Source: Linnemannia hyalina
Taxonomy: Eukaryota; Mortierellomycota; Mortierellomycetes; Mortierellales; Mortierellaceae
Reading direction: 5' to 3'
Length of the DNA: 64,000 bases
NCBI GenBank assembly: GCA_019671135.1
Contig: JAHRHY010000005.1
Coordinates: 186,001 to 250,000 of the forward strand
Position numbers and translations under genes: made by a program. Positions 1 to 19,218 of the stretch are shown here, piece by piece. The first letter of the stretch is position 1, and the number at the start of each line of letters is the position of its first letter. A model generated the notes under the pieces. The model was not told the DNA's origin and did not search any database. It saw only the letters and a list, made by a program, of their open reading frames with translations.

Positions 1-7733
<7,733 letters not shown>

Positions 7734-8249
7734 GCCTTGCTTGCACCTTGTCCCTCTGTCCCCGTCCAGCTATTTGCTTCCCCTCTCTTTGTCAACCAAC
7801 AAGCGTATGTGGCGCACATGGTGACCATGTCGCGTTTGCAGGATTTTTAAAATAAAAAGATAATCACCTTCTCCTTGGCGGGAGCCCCATCTAGGTAAAG
7901 CACAGTGATGTCGGATATTGTGAGGGTTTTGATTATGCACCCTCGGTTTTGGAATATGTTATTGCCTGTCATAACCTTATTTCCCTAGAATGAGTGACCA
8001 GATTGTCCTTGGCCGAAACATTTTTCTTTTTTTTCGCGTTTTTTCGTGGTTGCCGCGAGTGGTTTACCACCTGTCGACGATCGATTGATGTTTGAGTTGG
8101 GACCGATAAGGAGAGAAGCAACCACAGCAAACAAAATACCAGTCGCTGGGATCCTATCTGTTCATCCTCCTCTTCTTTCCATTCTTCTTCATTCCTATCC
8201 ACCCACAGAAAAAAAATTACTAGTCCGTCCCAACCTACTCACTCTCAAC
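7734..8249. other. Intergenic: CHD 3' UTR and promoter of the next gene
   Basis: The first 120 bases hold the CHD 3' UTR with an AATAAA-like signal near 7850. A CT-rich leader (8160-8240) precedes the ATG at 8250. No further gene is seen. Confidence 0.5.
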
Positions 8250-9413
8250 ATGGCAGAGCACACAAACCCAAATGCGAACTACAACGTCGGAGGTGTAGGT
8301 GTCCCTAGCGCGCAGGTCGAGCTTATGGAGAACATTCAGTCACAGGTCCACCAACTCCTCCAGCAACAGCAACAACAACAGTCACTACCTGTCCAACAGC
8401 AGTACTCCCAACAGACACCTACTCGTGATCCTCTCCAGTTTGACCAGCAGTACCAACAGTCCTTCTACACCCAGCCTACTGACAATGGGGCTATTCAAAC
8501 CAACTCTGCAATGGTAGATGCAGATATGGCGGCGCCAGCTATCGTCCCCGCGAACACTAATGTGGTCGGAAATGGTTCGCCTGGATCCTCGGTCGGTGGT
8601 GTTGGTGTTCCCGGCGCCCGAGTTGAGACTCTTGACTTGATGCAGCCCCAGGCTTTTTACCAGCAGCAGCAGCAGCAGCAGGATCAAGCTATTCAGCAAC
8701 AACAACATGTCGCCAGCAATGCTGGTGCTCCAACTCAGCAGTCGCTCATTTCCGCTGCTTCGGCCACTAGTACCACCACTAAACCCGGAGAACCCGACAC
8801 CGTCCAACAAGCCTCTGCATCCCGCCCACCCGTCGGGCCCTTTGACCCCCCAGGAGAGGCCACAACCACAGAACCAGCAGTCCCTCCAACAATCTTCCTC
8901 CAACGTGAGGCATCTATGCGCCACGACCAACAAACGCCCGCCCAAACAACCACAACCTCTTTGTCCACAGAAGCCACCCCTCCTCACAAGATCCACGTCG
9001 CATCCTCAGCCGCAGTAGCAGCAGCCGCCGCCGCCCACGCAGCAGATGCATCCTCACGAGGCCGCCGTCGCTCGTCACTTGCAATCCTGGCCGACAAGAT
9101 TCGTTCCTCCACCTCACGATCCCGCTCCTCCACCTCGCGGTCCCGTTCCTCTTCACTTTCGTGCCGTCTCTCCCGGACCATTTCGCGTCACTCTTTCGAC
9201 GACGGCGCGGAGGAGGAATCTGTTGGAGGGCCTTATAGGGATGTCAAGATTGCTCAACAGGAGCATTTGGCAAAGTTGCGTGCTGAGCAGGAAAAGAACG
9301 GGATCACTCACAACGTCGACGGTCTTCCTATCCCCCCAGTACCCGAACGTCAACGCCGTCGGTCCAGTGTTAGTCATGTCCTTGGACTTGACAAACCTTT
9401 GCTCTCTCGCTAA
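8250..9413 (+). CDS. Q-rich intrinsically disordered protein, unknown function
   Basis: Single exon, 387 residues. I chose the ATG at 8250, preceded by CAAC at the end of a CT-rich leader; the frame is open further upstream but that part looks like leader. The protein has two copies of a module: GGVGVPxAxVE followed by a short linker and a polyglutamine run (residues about 12-50 and 110-155). Then come a Pro/Thr-rich middle, an Ala run near residue 255, a Ser/Arg-rich stretch (about 275-310) and a C-terminal RRRSSVSHVLG segment of the kind phosphorylated by basophilic kinases. There is no signal peptide, membrane segment or known domain. It converges on the Zn2Cys6 regulator downstream. I do not recognise the family. 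Confidence 0.75.
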   Translation: MAEHTNPNANYNVGGVGVPSAQVELMENIQSQVHQLLQQQQQQQSLPVQQQYSQQTPTRDPLQFDQQYQQSFYTQPTDNGAIQTNSAMVDADMAAPAIVPANTNVVGNGSPGSSVGGVGVPGARVETLDLMQPQAFYQQQQQQQDQAIQQQQHVASNAGAPTQQSLISAASATSTTTKPGEPDTVQQASASRPPVGPFDPPGEATTTEPAVPPTIFLQREASMRHDQQTPAQTTTTSLSTEATPPHKIHVASSAAVAAAAAAHAADASSRGRRRSSLAILADKIRSSTSRSRSSTSRSRSSSLSCRLSRTISRHSFDDGAEEESVGGPYRDVKIAQQEHLAKLRAEQEKNGITHNVDGLPIPPVPERQRRRSSVSHVLGLDKPLLSR

Positions 9414-9608
9414 AGAAAACATCAACGACGGGCATCAGCAACATAATCAATAACAGAAGTCAACAGCGACGGCAACTTTACCATAAGCCAACAAAAATGA
9501 CAAGCAAAAAAGGTCAAAGCGAACTAGGCATAGTGTGAAAGAATCAACCGTGACAGATTTATCAAAAAATATGCCCGAATTAAAGAAAGAAACAATTAAT
9601 GACTTGAT

Positions 9609-9706
9609 GTGGTGTGTGTGTGTGTGTGTGTGTGGATGTGGATGTGTGTGGATGTGTGTGTGTGGATGTGGATGTGTGTGGATGTGTGTGTGTGGATGTG
9701 GATGTG
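9609..9706. repeat. GT microsatellite grading into a perfect 30-bp higher-order repeat
   Basis: A (GT)n tract (about 9609-9630) runs into two exact 30-bp units (9631-9660, 9661-9690) plus 16 bases of a third. Each unit is made of GGATGT and GTGT blocks. It lies between the convergent 3' ends of the disordered-protein gene and the Zn2Cys6 gene, inside the 300-bp gap 9414-9713, which holds no gene. Confidence 0.9.
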
Positions 9707-9713
9707 ATGGAGC

Positions 9714-12700
9714 CTAGTATGGCTGTGATGGTTTGGATACCATTTGTGCGTTGTATTGCTGATAGGTTTGTGAAGGGTTCTGTTGCTGCTGCTGTTGGTA
9801 TTGATGTTGTTGGTGGCTCTGCTGATGTTGCTGATGTTGCTGATGTTGCTGATGTTGCTGATGTTGCTGATGTTGCTGAGGTGCTTGGAACTGAAAAAGT
9901 CCCTGCATGGGCGGCTGCATGACAGACCCATGCGCAGGATACTGAAGATGAGTAGCTTGCTGCACTAGTTGTTGTGGCTGCTGAACAAACGGCGCCAATC
10001 CAGCAGACGACGACGTCTCCACAAACGAATGCATCCCTACACTACCACCTCCATCACTAGCACTGCTACCATACCCTCCTAGCTGAGGATTCAGCGCTAA
10101 AGTCGTCAGAGACGGGTGGATAGTTCCAAGGTCCATTACGGGCAATTGTCTCATGAACCGCGTCGACATATACTCCTGCTGCTTATTCTGTAGATGCTGG
10201 TACTCGATCATCCCCTCCCGAGCTCCGACTCGCCCGTGGACGATCTCTGTTGGCCAGGGAGCGGTTCGACTTCCAAACGCGATATCCTGGTCTACGATCC
10301 ACTCGTTGTCTATAGGGATTCCCGTGGAAAAGAAGCCTTCTCCCCCTCCTCCTGCTGCTTTAGATGACGAGGATGATGATGGTAGTAATCCGGGATGCGA
10401 ATGGAGTGAAGGAGGAGGAAGGAAACCCGAAGGGGGAGTCCGACTGTGAGTTTCAAAGGTTGGTGGATAGTTATCTACGACCTCAGCATTCCAGTGTGGT
10501 GGAAGATGAGGAGGAGCATAGGTCGGCTGTCCTGAGTAGTCTGAGAGCGGTTTAAACGGCATCGATACACGTCTAAACGTCAAAGGAGGGGGCGGCTGGG
10601 CTGCAAAGGTCGCCGTCGATGCTGTAGTCCTGCCTTGCTCGTACAGGTTATACGACGATGAAGACGGCGATTCATTAGATATCGGGATCGCCGTTTGGCC
10701 GCTGCTGACATTACATGTATATACTCTCTGCAGGAGCTGATGCTCATGTCCTCGCAAGTGAGAGTGGGGTCCATGGTAGGGCGGCGGCAGCGTCGACATT
10801 GGTTTCTCGAGACTATAAGAGTCAATGAACTCCAGATCTGGTAGCAAGTGTGGCGGAGTGCCTAAGGGGTGAAGCGAGGTGGGAATCGGTAGTGGCTGAT
10901 GGCGGCTATTCTGCGCCGAGACCTGTAGCGGCAAAGGATGAAGTGGTGGTTGTGGCGGCGGCTGTGAAAAAGGTCCAGGCGGGACCATTATCGTCGTCGA
11001 TGTGACGGTGGGTGATGCTGCGCCTTGATGAGGAGCCACTGTTGAAGTTGCCAACCCTGATGTTGAGTCTGCCATCGCCATAGATTCCTCTGGTGCCGGT
11101 TGTGTTGTCGAGGTACCAGATATGAGCGGCCGCGGCAAGATCGGGCGAGAGAGCGGCGGCATTTTCTTCACCTTCTTGGACAGCCTCTTGGTGGTGCTGC
11201 CTGCTAAAGTAGTCGTTTCGCCTTGATCAGCCTCATCGTGATCAAACCCGATCCCTGAAGCGCGTCGAACAGAAGCTCCATCGCTGCGAGAATCACCAAA
11301 AGTTGTAGAGTTGTCCATGCTCGACGCTGTGGATCCTGGGGGCATAATCAAAGGCCACTCTTTAGTCAACGCTGTATTCGTATCGGAGCCGTCTTGATGG
11401 TTCGAGGTGTGATCGATGCGCACACTCTCCAAGGACACCGACATGGGCGAATGTCCTGCTCCAGATGGTGACGCCCTGTCCGATGGCGATTCGGACCCCG
11501 ATCTGTCCTGCGGTGTCGCGGCAGATGTCACTGTTGATGATTCGCTTTTGGCGTTGACTGTCACTTGGGCAGAATAGAGGTCTTGAAGGATTGCGTAGAG
11601 GCGAGCAGAGACTGTCCAGTGAGGGCTGGAGACTGTCAAAAAGTTGAGGTGGACGTTGAGGCAGCGTCTGGCGTTGGCTGCCAAGGCGTCATCCGATGAA
11701 AAAACGTTGGTTACATGGCTATTACAGACAGAACGTAGAAATAGGGTCTACGTGTCAGTACCCATCTAGTTTCATATTGTGAATAAATAACAGCATAGTC
11801 AAGGGAACTTACATAGCGGCCCCGGTGAATACTTGAAAGACAAAGAGGTGTCCTCGATACTTGATGTCAATCTCGTTAAACTGCTCGACAATCTCTGCGA
11901 TCTTTGTAGCGGCCTCTGCACACCGCACTCGCGACTGGTCAACAAACGACGTATCGACCACATTCTCCAATGCAAAGATCGGTCGGTGGAGCATAATGAC
12001 AGTCATGTAGGAGGTCAGGATAATATACGCAACATTCTCCTCCGACTCAACGAGCTCCTTGGTTGTCAATGGAACCTCCTCCCCAATGGTCTTGATCCAA
12101 GTCGACAGCCGTCCTTCTAGAACTGCAAACTCCGAGCTGGGGTCACTCGGACATTTGTCCGATTCGAGTGTGTTACCGTTGATGTAGTGCGACACCAGAA
12201 AAAGTAACTCAATCGGCTCAAAGAGATACTTGGCCGGTCCGTGGCCTCGAAGCCGTCGCGTCTCCTGCAGCTTGGTCAAGATCCTGGATGCAAATGGGTC
12301 TTTGGGCGTTGTCTCCGGCTGAGTCGATATGGTCTCCTGGATGTCACTGTCCTCCTCCTCCAACTCGCCAATGATCGCCGCCTCCAATTCCTGATGCCTT
12401 TCAACCCACCAATCTGGCCGATAGTCGGGGAGCTGAATGTTGTACAGCTTAACGTCCAGAATCGATGGTAGACCTACCGATGCTGCTGAAAAAATGTCGA
12501 TGTGGATCAGATTCCAAAATGTCCTGCACTTGGTTTCGAACTTGACCCTATCCGCCTCTAAAGTCGGAACGTCGCGCTGGTTGTGGAGGTAGAGCTCAAT
12601 TCCCATCCTGCTGGCCAGACCTCCAAAACGCCAACCTCTCGGCCCGCTCCATGCACTGTACTCGTAGAAAGAAAGGATGAAGAGGGCATGGAGGTTGCTG

Positions 12701-13669
12701 ATTGTCGCTTCGTCGATCAGGTCCATGATCTTTTCTCTCGTTTTTTCGGCGTACGGCTCTCCTGAGAGATATGGAGGCACTTGGACAATGTCGGGATGGT
12801 CAGAGAACCTGGCAGCGACGGCACAGATTGCATTAAGTAGAGACGGGTTGATCTTTCGCTCAGCATAGTCCTTGAGAAACTCCTTGGGGTCGAAGTTGTC
12901 AAAATCCTGGAAACAGTGCTCAAAAAAGACCTCGACCAGGTGGTCAGTGAGCTCTTTCCGCCACAGGTCACCCCGGGCTGAAGCAGGTCGTATGCTGGAT
13001 GCCTCAATGGATGGGGTGTGCCCCTCTTCGATCAGTCTACGCATTGGGTCATCGCTTTGGTTGGGGTTGCCAAAGTAAGAGTGATGGAGTGGGTAGAAGT
13101 TCCGGAGGGTGTTGAAGCGAGGCCGCAGGTTGCCATAGTGAGTCGGCTGTAGTGGGCCAATGTTCCGAGTCGGCTTTGGTTTCACGATCTGGCGACCGGA
13201 GGCATGGTCAATGGCGGCTTGGCGGGCCTCGGGGTCGAGTTCCTCGCGGGGGATGGGACCTCGCTTTTTGGAGTGGGTGAAGAATGTACAGAGGATGCCA
13301 GTTTTGGCACATTGGTGGCACCGTGGCTTTGCATTGTCTATCCAATTGATACCATGATGGCCAAGAGTGGAGCGGTATTGGTTAGCAAAGCTACAGGCCG
13401 GAACTCAACAGGTAAATTGCGTACCAAGGGAACTGGCTACTGCGAGTTGGTTTGCGGCTGTTTGTTGGCTTCGATTGGCAAGCAAGGTAAAGTAGAAACG
13501 GTGCCTTACCACACTTGGTCCTCTTTTGTCGGCAGTAGTCGCAGGCTTGAGTCGCCTTACGGCGCTTGCTCTCAGCATCGTCATTGTTGTTGTTGCTGTT
13601 GCTGTCGCTGAGGGCCAGAGGCGAGCCAGAGTGCTGAGGGTCTCGACTGCCGGCCGTAGTCGTTTGCAT
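9714..13669 (-). CDS. Zn2Cys6 fungal-specific transcription factor with polyQ/QH tail
   Basis: A nuclear DNA-binding regulator of 1,229 residues. Exons on the minus strand: 13669-13510, 13337-11813, 11718-9714. The first intron splits the zinc cluster: CDYCRQKRTKC ends exon 1 and CHQCAKTGILC opens exon 2, together giving the six cysteines in the binuclear cluster spacing. Exon 2 carries the fungal_trans (middle homology) domain; the second intron falls within its last part and joins to HVTNVFSSDD. Exon 3 is a long Ser/Pro/Gln-rich region ending in repeated QQH units (about 9810-9880) and oligo-Q, as in transcription activation regions. An in-frame ATG at 13795 would add 42 residues; I prefer 13669, closer to the cluster. 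Target genes cannot be told from sequence; the adjacent dehydrogenase is divergently transcribed and is a possible target. Confidence 0.88.
9820..9878. repeat. 9-bp coding tandem repeat (GCTGATGTT units)
   Basis: About six units of nine bases in a row, read on the minus strand as repeated Gln-Gln-His in the tail of the Zn2Cys6 factor. The period of nine keeps the frame when copy number changes. Confidence 0.9.
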
Positions 13670-14256
13670 CGGTCCCTTCTGCAGAATCAGCACTCGCGAC
13701 CGCAAATCGAATATGGGGCGTGAGAAGCAGGGAGGCAAGGGCAGCGTGGGACGTTTGGTGTGCACTGGCAGAGCGGGACTGGAATGCACACACACTAGGT
13801 TGGAGATGGCAATTGCATTTGGGCTTCACCTCAGTTACAGAGGTTGACCAAGGTGGGAGTAAAGTGAAGTGTGAGCGTGAGAAGAGAAGAGGAAGAAGCG
13901 AGGGGTGAAGAATGGCGGCGGGTGTGAAAGGAAAAGGAGCGTAAGAGTGAAGAGGACGATGGCACGCTTTGGGAGAGATCTCTGTTGGGCCAAGGGGACA
14001 AGGCTTGGAGGAGCACCCTTAATCGGATCCATTCAAATTGATCAACAGCCAATCAGCGACCCCTTTACATTGAAATATCACACATGAAATATCATCACTC
14101 AGACACAATCGACTCCTTTAATCACCCATCGTTATTCTTCTTTCTCCGTTCCTTTCCTTCTCTCAACCCAACTCGACTCACATCCCAACCTTCTCCCTCC
14201 CTCTCTCCCTTTCTATCCTCTTCTTCGACGTTCGACGTTCAGGACATATATCAACG
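13670..14256. promoter_or_regulatory. Shared divergent promoter region
   Basis: The 587 bases separate the Zn2Cys6 factor (leftward) from the dehydrogenase (rightward). A CT-rich leader at 14130-14250 runs up to the dehydrogenase ATG; the other side is A/G-rich as expected for a leftward CT-rich leader. No gene is seen between. Confidence 0.5.
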
Positions 14257-15718
14257 ATGCTGGAATCGATATACAACATCGACTTCTGGAAGACATACAT
14301 CCTCAAGCCCAATTTCTCAACGGACGACATTCCCGACCTCACCTCAAAGGTCGCCATCGTCACCGGAGGAAACGCAGGACTCGGTTACGAGACATCCCTC
14401 GCCCTCGCCGCAAAGGGCGCTCATGTCTTCCTCGCCTGCAGGAACAAGACAAAGGCCCTCGACGCAATCGAACGGCTCGAGCGGGAGCTTTCCGAGACCG
14501 CACCCCATCTCTACCCCAAACTCGACTTTCTCTACCTCGACCTTGCCGACCTCCGGTCCGTCGCAAAGACGGCGCAAAGGTTCCTCTCCAAGGGCCTCTC
14601 GCTCAATATCCTGGTCAACAATGCCGGCCTCGGACTGGTACCGCCTACTCTCAGCAAGGACGGTGTCGAGCTCGTTTTTGCCGTCAATCATTTGGGGTAA
14701 TTTGCCACAGGCACAGACACAGGCCAAAAGCACAAATAGGGTCTGTTGCATGATGCATGACATCCACCCCTCTTTATCTTTATTGTTGCTTTGCCCATGA
14801 CCACATACATTTAGACAGTTGTCTCTCTCACCCGATATCTTTAATGCTCCTAGCATCTTGCTTACCTTTACTTGTCACTCAACTCCACTTCAATTCATTA
14901 CGTTAGACACTTCCTGCTAACACAACTCTTGTTGCCAAAACTGATCGAGTCGCAACCGTCAAGGATCATCAACGTCAGGTAACTTGGCCCGCAAACAGGA
15001 GTACCAAGAAAGGGCGATGTCTTAAGCGAAAGAGCGGATGTATTTTAATTTGAGCTGCCCTCTCACCCTTTTTTCACACATGCACCCATGCCCTGAATTT
15101 CCCCCTACTTCCCTTGGTTAATGCAATCATAGTTCAATGGCTCACGAGTTCGAAGTACCCCTGGGAGGCATTCAATTCGGGACGCTGAGCCAAGCAGACG
15201 GAGAGTCACCACTTGTAAACTACAACCGATCCAAACTCGCCAATATCCTCTACACCAAGGCGCTTGCACGCCGGCTAACGAATGCAGGACACGACAGAGT
15301 CTTTGTGAATGCGGTTTATCCAGGATATTGTCTGACAGGAATCGACGGTGATTTGTCCCTTACTCAGGGGATGGTTATCTCCAAACTGCTCACACTGACA
15401 AGAGCATGGGCTGGACGCACTGCTGCCGACGGCGCGCTCAGTCAGCTCTACTGCTCTACGAGCCCAGAGATTGAAGAGAAGAGGCTATCAGGCCGTTACT
15501 TTATCCCCGATGCACATGAACTCCGTCCAAGTATGCCATGCCTCTTTCTTTTTCAGCTTACACATGATACATTACAGACACATGCTACTTCTAACTGACA
15601 CTGACCAACTGTTCTTTCATACTAAACAGGTCCATACGCAATGAACAAGGAATTACAGGAACGACTATACAAGTACTCGGAGGACTTTGTAGTCAAGCGA
15701 GGGCTGCTTACAACATAG
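14257..15718 (+). CDS. Short-chain dehydrogenase/reductase, retinol-dehydrogenase-like
   Basis: An NAD(P)-dependent oxidoreductase of 332 residues. Exons: 14257-14696, 14907-14978, 15133-15530, 15630-15718. Visible motifs are the Rossmann TGGNAGLG (residues about 36-43), the NNAG structural motif (about 127-130), and the catalytic YNRSK (Tyr-x3-Lys) in exon 3, with the active-site serine region IINVSS made by the exon 2/3 junction. Order and spacing fit the classical SDR fold of the RDH11-14/WWOX-like group, which reduce or oxidise retinoid, steroid or fatty aldehyde substrates; the fungal substrate is unknown. There is no clear N-terminal membrane anchor. The 72-nt second exon is small but its frame and the continuity of the fold support it. 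Confidence 0.9.
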
Positions 15719-16325
15719 CGCCTGTCGGTCTGGAGACAATAAAGGACATCATTTCATGTCAATTGACCGCCATTGTGCACAAGAGTATAGACCATCCAAC
15801 GGCGTGCGAAGGTTACGCTTACAGTATCACTAATAACAATGGCGAGCTATTCTTGCCTCTATCACACAAAGAATCCCACGACATGTCGATAGCGTAGGAT
15901 CAATGTTTGGTGCGACCTTCGTTAGGCTACCTAGACATCAGATGGGACAAACGTCAGCCAGTCTCTTCTTTTATTTGGGTCCTTATCCGTGTGTGTGTCG
16001 TGCCACTGCCAGCAAGAAAAGAAGATTTGTTATTATTGTGTCATTGACCTCTTGCAATAGCGCAATCACCGTCTCTTTTTGTGCTTGTCCAAACAAAGTG
16101 CAGTCTCCTGTTGGGTGTGCGCCATTCCCGTACCCATTCGCAATTTTTTGTGTTTGTAAGCTGCACCAAAATGTCGCTCGTGCGCGATGCAGCTGAGTAA
16201 TTCCTTGCTTTGTCATATAAAAGGGCACGAATTCCCCTCACTTTTCCAGTACAAAGCAACATACAATCCCACAACCCAGTAGCCATCCCCTTCTACAACA
16301 ACAACTACCACTACAACAAGCAACA
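15719..16325. promoter_or_regulatory. Intergenic with TATA box for the GST gene
   Basis: CATATAAAAGG at 16214-16224 lies about 105 bases before the GST ATG, followed by an A/C-rich leader full of CAACA repeats. No gene is seen in the rest. Confidence 0.6.
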
Positions 16326-17187
16326 ATGACCGCCCCCAAGCTCACCCTCTACAACACCTACTACTGCCCCTACGCTGCCCGCGCCGTCCTGGCCCTTGCC
16401 GAAACTAAACAGGAGCATGAAGTCGTCGAAATCGATTTGAGCGTGCCACGCCCTGACTGGTATTTGAAGGACATCAACCCCTACGGCCAAGTCCCTGCCC
16501 TCAAGATCGGTGAGGACCACATCATCCTTGAGTCCCTCATTGTCGCCGAGTACATTGCTGACCTTCACCCCGAGTCTGGGTAAGCATTTTTGGCATACAT
16601 CCATACAACCAGCATGTGAATGACTCGACCATGTTAAACACTAATTTTTTTTGTTGCCTCGTTCACTTCAACTTACCGAACAAATCTGTCGTCTCCATCT
16701 GCCTTTTCTGAACTCTAATAGCCTTATCCCCAAGGATCCCCTCCAGCTGGCCCAATCCAGATACTTGATCCACCACTGGGGTGCTCGCACCCAGCCCGCT
16801 CTCTTCAAGGCCACCATTACCCTAGACGCCGCCGAGAACGCCAAGGCTCGTCAGGAAGTCTATACCGAGTTGGAGAAGGTCGATGTCTTGCTCCGCAACG
16901 TCGTCCGCACCCCCGAGGACAAGGAAGGTCCCTTCTTCTTGGGCGAAAAATTCACCTTTGCCGATCTCGCCCTGGCTTCCTTCTTGACCCGTCTCTTCCT
17001 CGTCGTCGCGTACCAGGAGGAGGGTGTTGAGCAGGAGTTTGAACAGGCCTTGAAGGACAACAAGAACCTCGAGCGCTTCCGTGAGTGGCGCGACGCCATC
17101 TCCCAGCGCCCTACTGTCCAGAAGGTCAGCGCTCCCAGGGAGATTCTTGTCAAGAACTATCGCAAGTTCCTCCCCAAGACCAACTAA
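16326..17187 (+). CDS. Glutathione S-transferase, omega-like (CPYA)
   Basis: A soluble glutathione-dependent enzyme of 239 residues in two exons (16326-16579, 16722-17187). The N-terminal thioredoxin-like domain has YCPYAARA near residue 13-20, placing a cysteine where omega-class and dehalogenase-like enzymes hold their catalytic residue, then QVPAL (the cis-Pro loop) and ESLIVAEYI, where the Glu-Ser pair contacts the gamma-glutamyl group. The all-alpha C-terminal domain includes the FTFADLALASFL helix typical of the family. Such enzymes act as thiol transferases, dehydroascorbate reductases or in detoxification. Its own TATA box suggests inducible expression. It ends only 96 bases from the convergent F-box gene. 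Confidence 0.92.
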
Positions 17188-17283
17188 GTCTTTTGTTATA
17201 TCTCCCCCTAAGGCACCAACCATTGTGTCGCTTGCATGAGCATGTACATATTTAAACATTAAAAATGAAAAGAGCATTTATTT

Positions 17284-19218
17284 CTAAAGGCCAAGGGATT
17301 GAGTCTCTATCTGTGTTGATGTTCTGTGAACAACTTGGATGTTGCGGGGTGAGTTCTTAAGCCATTCCATGGCATCAATCAAGCAGGGGCACTTGAGCGA
17401 GTTGTACACAATTGTGTTCAGGGCAGGAAAGGCGTGGTACAGGTACCGGATTTGCTGCGCTGTCAACACGACCTCGGACGTGTGGCCAAAGTACTTGTCA
17501 CGACGGTTGGCAGACTCGAGCGACAGTGTCCTAACAGACTCGAACAAGCCTAGTGGAAGGACTTCACGCAGATAATCCTCCTTTGTCACTTCACTGTTGT
17601 CGTCTCCTTGTATCGCTGTCGTCGATCCTGGCTCCTTCGCATATTGAATCGGCTCCATCTTCATCAGCCAGGGTACATGTACAGAGTTCATTCCCAGGAA
17701 CTCGAGGAAGGGCAACTTGGAGACCATGACCAGGAATACATAGTCGAACGTCCCTTCCCTGCCATGATGTCCGTGGATGTCTAGGTACCGAATCTGGTTG
17801 CATTCCCACCGGATTGCGGACGGAATCGTCTCTCGCTGTTGTCGAGCTCCAGACCGGACGGGATTCTCCGCGTCGATGACCATTTCATTGGTAAAAGCAA
17901 ACAAGAGATCATCGATCGAGATACTCTCAAGGGCCTCGCACTGTCCGATAAAGTTGGCCCAGGCCATGGCTGAAGACCCCTCGCACTTCAAGACGGAGAG
18001 ATGCTTTAGCCCTCTCTGCTTAAGGTTGGGCTGGATGTTCTGCAAATCCTGTGTGGTGATTCGACATTTTTCCAGTCTGATAGTCGACAGTTTTTCTAGC
18101 TGCCCTGCAGGGCTTTCCAGGTAGGTTGCAATGTGGGGCTGGGTGTAGGGTTGGCTCTGGTGGTAGTCCTGAAGGGAGATCAACCGGAGATCCGGGCAGA
18201 GTGTTGCCAGGTTGTCGATGTCAGCCGGAGCCGACTTTAGGTACAGTTGGTGCAGGTTGGGGGTTCGTTGGAGGATTCCGTGGACAAAGTTCCCTCCTGA
18301 AATCTGCTTGCCGTAGATACTGAACAGCTTCAAGACACGGAGACTCTGACACTTGAAGTCCTTGTTGTATGGCGGTAACTGGTCAGCATCAAACAGCTCT
18401 TCCCCCTTGGTCTCTACATTCGACGCCCTATCGTCCAGTCTCGGTGGGTGGGAGTGAGAGTGGCCGCCTGGTGTCGGTCCGCTGTTCCAGCTCCAAGGAA
18501 TCCAAGACGATGATGACGATGATGACAAGTGGGTCCCTACCCGTGACCCGAACCTCCGTGCGGGCACGGGGAGTGAGTTGGGGCTGCTAAAGCTGTTCTG
18601 GTACGCCTCGTCCCACTGCCTGATAGTATCGACGATTCGAATGGCAGATAGTTCGAGATACTCCAGACGAGGGCACGCCTCGAGGACGCGGTAAATCATT
18701 CCTGATTGGTACACAGGCGCGTATCGTCTGTTGTCCATCCCGATGAGTTGGAGCTTTGTCAGGTTTGCCAGGGCACCCTGGGCGACTGGGAACAAGAGAG
18801 CCTTTTGAGAAGGACCAAGTTCGCTGGGGTCTGGGAGCTGGATTGTCAGCCTCCGGAGGTTGGAGGCAGAGGCATAGAACTCAAAGAGGCTCGAGGGGTC
18901 GTTGAGGGTCTCGATTTCGAGGGTGGCGCCGGTCAAGGCGGTAAGGTGTCGAGCGATGGACTTGAGATCACTGTCGCGAAGGGAGAAGGTAATGAGGTCT
19001 CGGACGAGGTGTCCGCTGCGTTCGAGGTCCTGGTGTTCGAGACGGTTATAGCGGAAGGTCTCCCAGAGGAAGGGCGAGAACTGTTGGGACCATATTGTGC
19101 AGACCTGGGTGCACTTCCAGATGTCGGCGAGTGAGAGGTCAGCGCGGATTCGGTCGATGATCTCGGGCAGATCGAGTGGAGGCGGAGACAGCTGATGGAA
19201 GTACTTTGGGCGATTCAT
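17284..19218 (-). CDS. F-box/leucine-rich-repeat-like protein
   Basis: Single exon, 644 residues. The N-terminus carries an F-box pattern (LPEIIDRIRADLS then CTQVCTIWSQQFSPFLW, residues about 14-55) that would bind Skp1 and bring substrates to an SCF ubiquitin ligase. The rest shows irregular leucine-rich repeats (LRRLTIQL, LTKLQLIG, LEYLELSAI, LRVLKLFS, LRLISLQD, LKHLSVLKC). A disordered Ser/Gly/His insertion falls near residues 255-290. I chose the ATG at 19218, directly before the F-box; an upstream in-frame ATG at 19407 would add 63 residues of hydrophobic leader-like sequence and is less likely. Large LRR F-box families are common in Mortierella-like fungi; the substrate is unknown. Confidence 0.87.
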   Translation of the reverse strand: MNRPKYFHQLSPPPLDLPEIIDRIRADLSLADIWKCTQVCTIWSQQFSPFLWETFRYNRLEHQDLERSGHLVRDLITFSLRDSDLKSIARHLTALTGATLEIETLNDPSSLFEFYASASNLRRLTIQLPDPSELGPSQKALLFPVAQGALANLTKLQLIGMDNRRYAPVYQSGMIYRVLEACPRLEYLELSAIRIVDTIRQWDEAYQNSFSSPNSLPVPARRFGSRVGTHLSSSSSSSWIPWSWNSGPTPGGHSHSHPPRLDDRASNVETKGEELFDADQLPPYNKDFKCQSLRVLKLFSIYGKQISGGNFVHGILQRTPNLHQLYLKSAPADIDNLATLCPDLRLISLQDYHQSQPYTQPHIATYLESPAGQLEKLSTIRLEKCRITTQDLQNIQPNLKQRGLKHLSVLKCEGSSAMAWANFIGQCEALESISIDDLLFAFTNEMVIDAENPVRSGARQQRETIPSAIRWECNQIRYLDIHGHHGREGTFDYVFLVMVSKLPFLEFLGMNSVHVPWLMKMEPIQYAKEPGSTTAIQGDDNSEVTKEDYLREVLPLGLFESVRTLSLESANRRDKYFGHTSEVVLTAQQIRYLYHAFPALNTIVYNSLKCPCLIDAMEWLKNSPRNIQVVHRTSTQIETQSLGL

